Origin: JBAYNW01 sp041678605
Lineage (GTDB): Bacteria > Cyanobacteriota > Vampirovibrionia > Gastranaerophilales > Gastranaerophilaceae
Assembly (NCBI GenBank): GCA_041678605.1
Contig: JBAYNW010000029.1
Location: 1 to 23,797, forward strand
Direction: 5' to 3'
DNA length: 23,797 nucleotides
Below the pieces are notes generated by a model, which saw nothing but the letters and a program-made list of their open reading frames with translations, was not told the origin of the DNA and did no database searches. A program made the position numbers and the translations under genes. Shown here in pieces: positions 20,833 to 23,797 of the stretch (position 1 is the first letter of the stretch; each line of letters opens with the position of its first letter).

Positions 20833-21051
20833 TTGTTTAGAAGTCATGACATGGGTAGAGCTGTTGCGGTTAGAAGATGGACGCCCACAGCCCTGGACTG
20901 TTACAAGAGAGGCTGCAGCTGCAATGGTTGTTATTATAGCGACTTTTTTAGCGGCACTACGCAAAAATGCCAAATGAAAGCATCCGTACTAGAGTTAGTT
21001 AGAGTGATAGGAACTCCCGAGGTGGATTTGCAGCAAGTACTTCATGATTAA
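20833..21051 (+). CDS. small Cys-rich protein, 72 residues
   Basis: The frame has five Cys arranged C-X4-C-X-C-X2-C-X12-C (residues 23, 28, 30, 33, 46) in a context WTPTALDCYKRGC ... GCYYSDFF ... CQMKASVLELVRVIGTP. This looks like a family of small conserved proteins I have an impression of from Firmicutes and related genomes, but I cannot name it; metal or Fe-S binding is an inference from the Cys spacing. The start is taken as TTG at 20833 because GGAGG lies eight bases upstream (20820-20824); an ATG at 20851 is the alternative. A consensus promoter and an intrinsic terminator bracket it. Overlapping frames exist on both strands (see rejected items). Confidence 0.65.
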   Translation: MFRSHDMGRAVAVRRWTPTALDCYKRGCSCNGCYYSDFFSGTTQKCQMKASVLELVRVIGTPEVDLQQVLHD

Positions 21052-21081
21052 ATGAACGGAAGCATGGAAAGATTTATTATT

Positions 21082-21115
21082 AGGCGAAATTTGGGGAAGT
21101 TTCGCCTTTTTTATT
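21082..21115 (+). terminator. intrinsic terminator
   Basis: AGGCGAAA (21082-21089) pairs with TTTCGCCT (21100-21107) around a 10-base loop and runs directly into a T-rich tract. It ends the transcript of the Cys-rich gene, 30 bases after its stop codon. Confidence 0.85.
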
Positions 21116-21130
21116 TGGACGAAAAGCCAC

Positions 21131-21159
21131 TTTAATTTTTTTGAATATTGTTGTATACT
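21131..21159 (+). promoter_or_regulatory. possible promoter for hpf
   Basis: TATACT (21154-21159) with TTTAAT 17 bases upstream (21131-21136) lies just after the terminator and about 30 bases before the hpf ATG. The -35 is weak. Confidence 0.4.
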
Positions 21160-21189
21160 GGGAAGGTATCAAATAAACGGAGGGAATTT

Positions 21190-21573
21190 ATGCATATTTA
21201 TGTAAACGGAAGAAACATAGAAATTACGGACGCAATCAAGGCTTACGTCAAGGAAAAAATCGGTAAAGTAACCACACATTACGACCAAATTCAGGGAATA
21301 GAGGTTGTTTTGTCTGTAATCAAAAACCCCGCAGCTTCAGGAAAACACGTCGCTGAAGTTACCTGCAAACTTACTTCCGGAGCAATCCACTGCGAAGAAT
21401 CAGCGGATTCCATGTATGCAAGCATCGACCTTTTAGCGGATAAATTGGACAGACAGGTCAAAAAGTTTAAAGATAAAACTCTTTCCTCAAAAGACAAATC
21501 GGCTTCTATAAGAACGGAAAAATTAGAAGAAGAATCTGAGGAAGAAACAACAGAAGAAGCAGTAAGTGATTAA
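21190..21573 (+). CDS. hpf: ribosome hibernation promoting factor (short HPF/RaiA family)
   Basis: These proteins bind the 30S subunit at the mRNA/tRNA channel and inactivate ribosomes under starvation or stress. The beta-alpha-beta-beta-beta-alpha fold is recognisable: MHIYVNGRNIEITDAIKAYV, then EVVLSVIKNP, HVAEVTCKL, and the helix ADSMYASIDLLADKLDRQVKKFKDK. At 127 residues it lacks the C-terminal dimerisation domain of long HPF and ends instead in an acidic Glu/Thr tail. The ATG at 21190 has GGAGGG five bases upstream; an in-frame codon at 21148 is not needed. The stop overlaps the start of the glycosyltransferase gene by eight bases. Confidence 0.92.
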   Translation: MHIYVNGRNIEITDAIKAYVKEKIGKVTTHYDQIQGIEVVLSVIKNPAASGKHVAEVTCKLTSGAIHCEESADSMYASIDLLADKLDRQVKKFKDKTLSSKDKSASIRTEKLEEESEEETTEEAVSD

Positions 21574-22384
21574 CGGGAAAAAAGTTGTTGTAATAATGCC
21601 CGCCTATAACGCCGAAAAGACGTTGAAGCAGACTTATGAGGAAATTTACCATGACTTCGTGGATGAAGTCATCCTCGTTGATGACAATTCACGCGATAAT
21701 ACAAAAATTGTTTCCAAAGAACTTAATATAACCACGATTGTGCATAATGAAAACAGAGGTTACGGCGGAAACCAAAAGTCATGCTACAAAGCGGCATTGA
21801 AAGCTGGTGCGGATATTGTCGTAATGCTTCATCCTGATTATCAGTACACGCCAAAGCTAATTCCTGCGATGGTTTCGATGATAGCCTTCGGGGAATACGA
21901 TGCCGTTCTGGCCTCTCGAATGCTTGGCGATTCGGCCCTAAAAGGCGGCATGCCTTTTTATAAATTTCTTGCGAATAAGTTTTTGACAGCCTTTGAAAAC
22001 TTCTTTTTGGGCGAAAAATTGTCCGAATATCACACGGGTTTTAGGGCTTTCGGCAAAGAAGTTCTGGAGAAATTGCCTTTGGCCGACTGTGATGATGATT
22101 TTATTTTTGACAACGAAATTTTGGCTCTGCTTTTTTATTACGGATACAAAATCGGTGAAATTTCATGCCCGACAAAATACTTTAAAGAAGCATCTTCGAT
22201 AAATTTTTCCCGCTCCTGCAATTACGGTTTGGGGGTTTTGAGCGTAAGTTTGAAATACTTTTTTGCAAAACACGGAGTTTTTCAATCAAAAATCTTTAAA
22301 AAAGACGCCAAAAAGCTTGATTTAACAGGCGAGTTGGAATATTTTTACAAGGAAAAAGGGAAACAGAAAACAGGGAACATGTAA
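21566..22384 (+). CDS. family 2 glycosyltransferase (dolichol-phosphate mannosyltransferase-like)
   Basis: This GT-A fold enzyme transfers a sugar from a nucleotide donor. VVVIMPAYNAEKTL near the N-terminus, VDDNSRDNT (substrate-binding Asp pair), NRGYGGNQKSC and MLHPDYQYTP (the D-X-D-like metal site) are clear, and FIFDNEILALLFYYGYKIGEI matches the distal part of the family. At 272 residues it has no C-terminal membrane helices, so it is soluble or peripheral. The start is a GTG at 21566 overlapping hpf by eight bases with a poor Shine-Dalgarno, so translation is probably coupled. The last residues (KEKGKQKTGNM) are encoded by heptamer-like units running through the stop codon. Confidence 0.88.
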   Translation: MINGKKVVVIMPAYNAEKTLKQTYEEIYHDFVDEVILVDDNSRDNTKIVSKELNITTIVHNENRGYGGNQKSCYKAALKAGADIVVMLHPDYQYTPKLIPAMVSMIAFGEYDAVLASRMLGDSALKGGMPFYKFLANKFLTAFENFFLGEKLSEYHTGFRAFGKEVLEKLPLADCDDDFIFDNEILALLFYYGYKIGEISCPTKYFKEASSINFSRSCNYGLGVLSVSLKYFFAKHGVFQSKIFKKDAKKLDLTGELEYFYKEKGKQKTGNM

Positions 22385-22402
22385 CTGAGAAGAGATTTTT
22401 CT

Positions 22403-22586
22403 GTCATTGCGAGTGGGTAAATGTTTTGACCCATGCTAAAGAGCGTTCGAGTCATTGCGAGGCGAGGGTTTTCGGCTATGTGTAAATTGTCCACCGAAGC
22501 AATCTATCCTATGGTTGCATGTTGGAAAGATTGCTTCGGAATGCAAACTTTTTCGTGTGCTTACAAGTCTCAAGCCTCGCAATGAC
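22403..22586. mobile_element. MITE-like palindromic element
   Basis: Ends GTCATTGCGAGGC (22451-22463) and GCCTCGCAATGAC (22574-22586) are perfect 13-base inverted repeats. Inside, CCGAAGCAATCT (22494-22505) and AGATTGCTTCGG (22528-22539) form a second perfect inverted pair. An extra end-like GTCATTGCGAG lies at 22403-22413 with a GGGT/ACCC hairpin after it. The sequences match a widely scattered non-coding repeat class ('gtcattgcgagg...gaagcaatc...gattgcttcg...ctcgcaatgac'). It fills the gap between convergent genes and holds no credible ORF. Confidence 0.8.
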
Positions 22587-22638
22587 GCGGCAAAGGAAGT
22601 TTTAAGCGTACCTATTTCTTGCGGAGATATTACCCATA

Positions 22639-23631
22639 TTATTCTGCTGAGGTTTCAACAATTCTTATATAATCATCAAGAACCCCATTCGTATTATGTT
22701 TCCTCAAAATTTTAAGTGTTTCAGCCTTGCTCAAATCCTCATGACGGGCAATGATTTTTCCGAAATCCATAAATGCCTGACCTTCCTTAAGCTTAAGAGG
22801 AATTTCCAAGTGTTTAAAAGCCTTCGGTACAGCTAGTGCTGTTTTTTGTAAGTATGCTTCTGCAAAGCTAAAGCCAAAGCCAGCCTGACCGTTGTCCAAA
22901 GCGGGATAAAGATGTGACCGACCACTTTGAGTTTGAAGCAGGTGGAATTGTGCAATTGCTTTTTTATCTTTAAGTTTGTTTACACTGTCAAGATATTTTT
23001 TTGCAAAGCCAATCTGACCGTTGTCCAAAGCGGTATAAAGATGTGACCGACCACTTTGAGTTTGAAGCAGGTGGAATTGTGCAATTGCGTTTTTATCTTC
23101 AAGTTTGTTTACACTGTCAAGATATTTTTCTGCAAAGCCAATTTGACCTTTGTCCAAAGCGGTATAAAGATGTGACTGACCACCGTTATCTTGAAACAGG
23201 TGGAATTGTGCTTTTGCTTTGCTGTTTCCCACAGTATTCACTGCATCAAGATATTCAATTGGGGATTTTTCAAGTTTTTTATCAAGCATTTCACAAAGCA
23301 GTGATCGTCCATTTTCTTTATTTTGGTACAAAAACACCTTTTCTTTAACCATCTCCTCTTCATTAGCCAAATCTTTGATTAAATTTGAAAGAAGTCCTTC
23401 ATCTCTTTTTGTAATTGCATTTGAAAAATCTTCTATAAATCTATTGGCTTTCAGCATAACTTCCGGAAGTCGGTTAATTAACGTGATTCCCCCAGAATTT
23501 AGTTTCGCCATTCCAAACGATAAGTTACCGTTAGACATGTAAGTGTTTTGAGCTGTTGTCGGTGAATTCAAAGCTCGTCTGTTTGTTTTTCTTTGAGTAA
23601 AATTGTTGAATTGTATAGAGTTAACCCGCAT
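22639..23631 (-). CDS. tandem-repeat (ankyrin-like) protein of unknown function
   Basis: This 330-residue protein carries about three copies, plus a diverged one before them, of a 43-residue unit (YLDSVNKL ... AIAQFHLLQTQ ... GRSHLYTALDNGQIGFA). The pattern G-X-S-X-L-Y-X-A-L-X-X-G followed by a helix ending in YLDSV resembles ankyrin repeats, so a protein-binding scaffold is likely. At DNA level the units repeat every 129 bases (e.g. 22911, 23040, 23169) with few differences. The N-terminus is polar and includes SNGNLSFGM, a motif type I associate with Gastranaerophilales. No signal peptide is evident. AAAGGAGC lies seven bases before the ATG. Confidence 0.8.
   Translation of the reverse strand: MRVNSIQFNNFTQRKTNRRALNSPTTAQNTYMSNGNLSFGMAKLNSGGITLINRLPEVMLKANRFIEDFSNAITKRDEGLLSNLIKDLANEEEMVKEKVFLYQNKENGRSLLCEMLDKKLEKSPIEYLDAVNTVGNSKAKAQFHLFQDNGGQSHLYTALDKGQIGFAEKYLDSVNKLEDKNAIAQFHLLQTQSGRSHLYTALDNGQIGFAKKYLDSVNKLKDKKAIAQFHLLQTQSGRSHLYPALDNGQAGFGFSFAEAYLQKTALAVPKAFKHLEIPLKLKEGQAFMDFGKIIARHEDLSKAETLKILRKHNTNGVLDDYIRIVETSAE
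22911..23230. repeat. 129-bp tandem repeats within the ankyrin-like gene
   Basis: The marker GATGTGACCG/GATGTGACTG recurs at 22911, 23040 and 23169, an exact 129-base period (43 codons). The first two copies share long identical runs, which indicates recent duplication. Confidence 0.9.
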
Positions 23632-23797
23632 AATTTGCTCCTTTTATTTTTTAGTTACGTTGTTTGAAAAATTGAAAATATATTTTTTTGTTAGTTGAGC
23701 TTACGGAAAAAGTGTGTGATTTTTTGAAATGCACTCAGGTTAAGGGTTTTAGGTTCAAAAATTCATATTTACATTTCGTAATATCCCGATTTTTTGA

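Noticed and set aside
20719..20973. Minus-strand 84-residue ORF with a lipoprotein-like N-terminus (signal-like run ending in VQGC)
   Set aside because: It starts at a TTG without a good Shine-Dalgarno and overlaps the plus-strand Cys-rich frame, which has a consensus promoter, GGAGG and a terminator. The lipobox resemblance is probably chance, although it cannot be excluded.
20825..20977. Plus-strand frame beginning MLYCLEVMTWVELL, alternative to the Cys-rich ORF
   Set aside because: Its ATG overlaps the GGAGG, leaving no ribosome site. Its translation shows no conserved pattern, whereas the other frame has an ordered Cys motif.
20703..21115. tmRNA, RNase P or 6S RNA gene
   Set aside because: The size of the transcript is suitable, but none of the diagnostic sequences (tmRNA ends, RNase P conserved blocks) could be found and a protein frame explains the unit.
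22455..22715. 86-residue plus-strand ORF
   Set aside because: It lies across the MITE-like inverted repeats and the 3' end of the ankyrin-like gene, with no conserved features.

Overview
The window is AT-rich and densely coded, almost entirely on the minus strand. It most resembles a non-photosynthetic relative of cyanobacteria (Melainabacteria/Vampirovibrionia, probably a gut Gastranaerophilales). Pointers are a complete MinC-MinD-MinE cell-division cluster, a YvcK/CofD-like protein with two N-terminal membrane helices, an RNase G/E gene beside a radical-SAM/DUF2344 fusion, a prepilin with the FTLAEVLI signature, and a 330-residue protein whose N-terminus carries the 'NGNLSFGM' type of motif I associate with this group. 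The assignment is inference from gene content; no rRNA gene or intact tRNA gene is present.

Layout, read in the transcription direction (right to left unless stated). (1) 8459-3645: a PxpA/LamB-YcsF protein, then a tight run yvcK-panB-panC and a membrane protein with a possible degenerate nucleotide-cyclase domain. (2) 3591-237: Gfo/Idh/MocA oxidoreductase, MNT-type nucleotidyltransferase with a tiny overlapping ORF, CDP-alcohol phosphatidyltransferase, trmL, nnrD. (3) 9521-8742: a prepilin. (4) 16270-9593: radical-SAM/DUF2344 protein, RNase G/E, a small membrane protein, a DUF4127 protein and MntP. (5) 16493-17991: four small genes of unknown function, one on the plus strand. (6) 20366-18134: minC, minD, minE. 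(7) 20675-22384, plus strand: a small Cys-rich protein with its own promoter and terminator, a short ribosome hibernation factor and a family-2 glycosyltransferase. (8) 23631-22639: an ankyrin-like tandem-repeat protein.

The most striking signal is not a gene. Degenerate tandem repeats of exactly 8 bases (GGTTGAAC / AGTCGATA / GGGTGAAT types) and of exactly 7 bases (AATTTCC / TTCCCAA / CTGTTTC types) recur throughout. Where both types are well developed (113-177, 8561-8740, 12133-12247, 16274-16460) the octamers precede the heptamers on the plus strand, so in the minus-strand transcripts the heptamers come first. Arrays begin at or overlap stop codons. One lies in frame in the RNase G/E C-terminal tail, heptamers lie in the linker of the radical-SAM protein, and octamers supply the stop, Shine-Dalgarno and start at the yvcK/panB junction. 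A second signal is a set of long perfect palindromes, three of them inside conserved parts of coding sequences without obvious change in protein length. A third is the small Cys-rich gene at 20833-21051, in a stretch where three overlapping ORFs compete and which follows two strong tandem hairpins.
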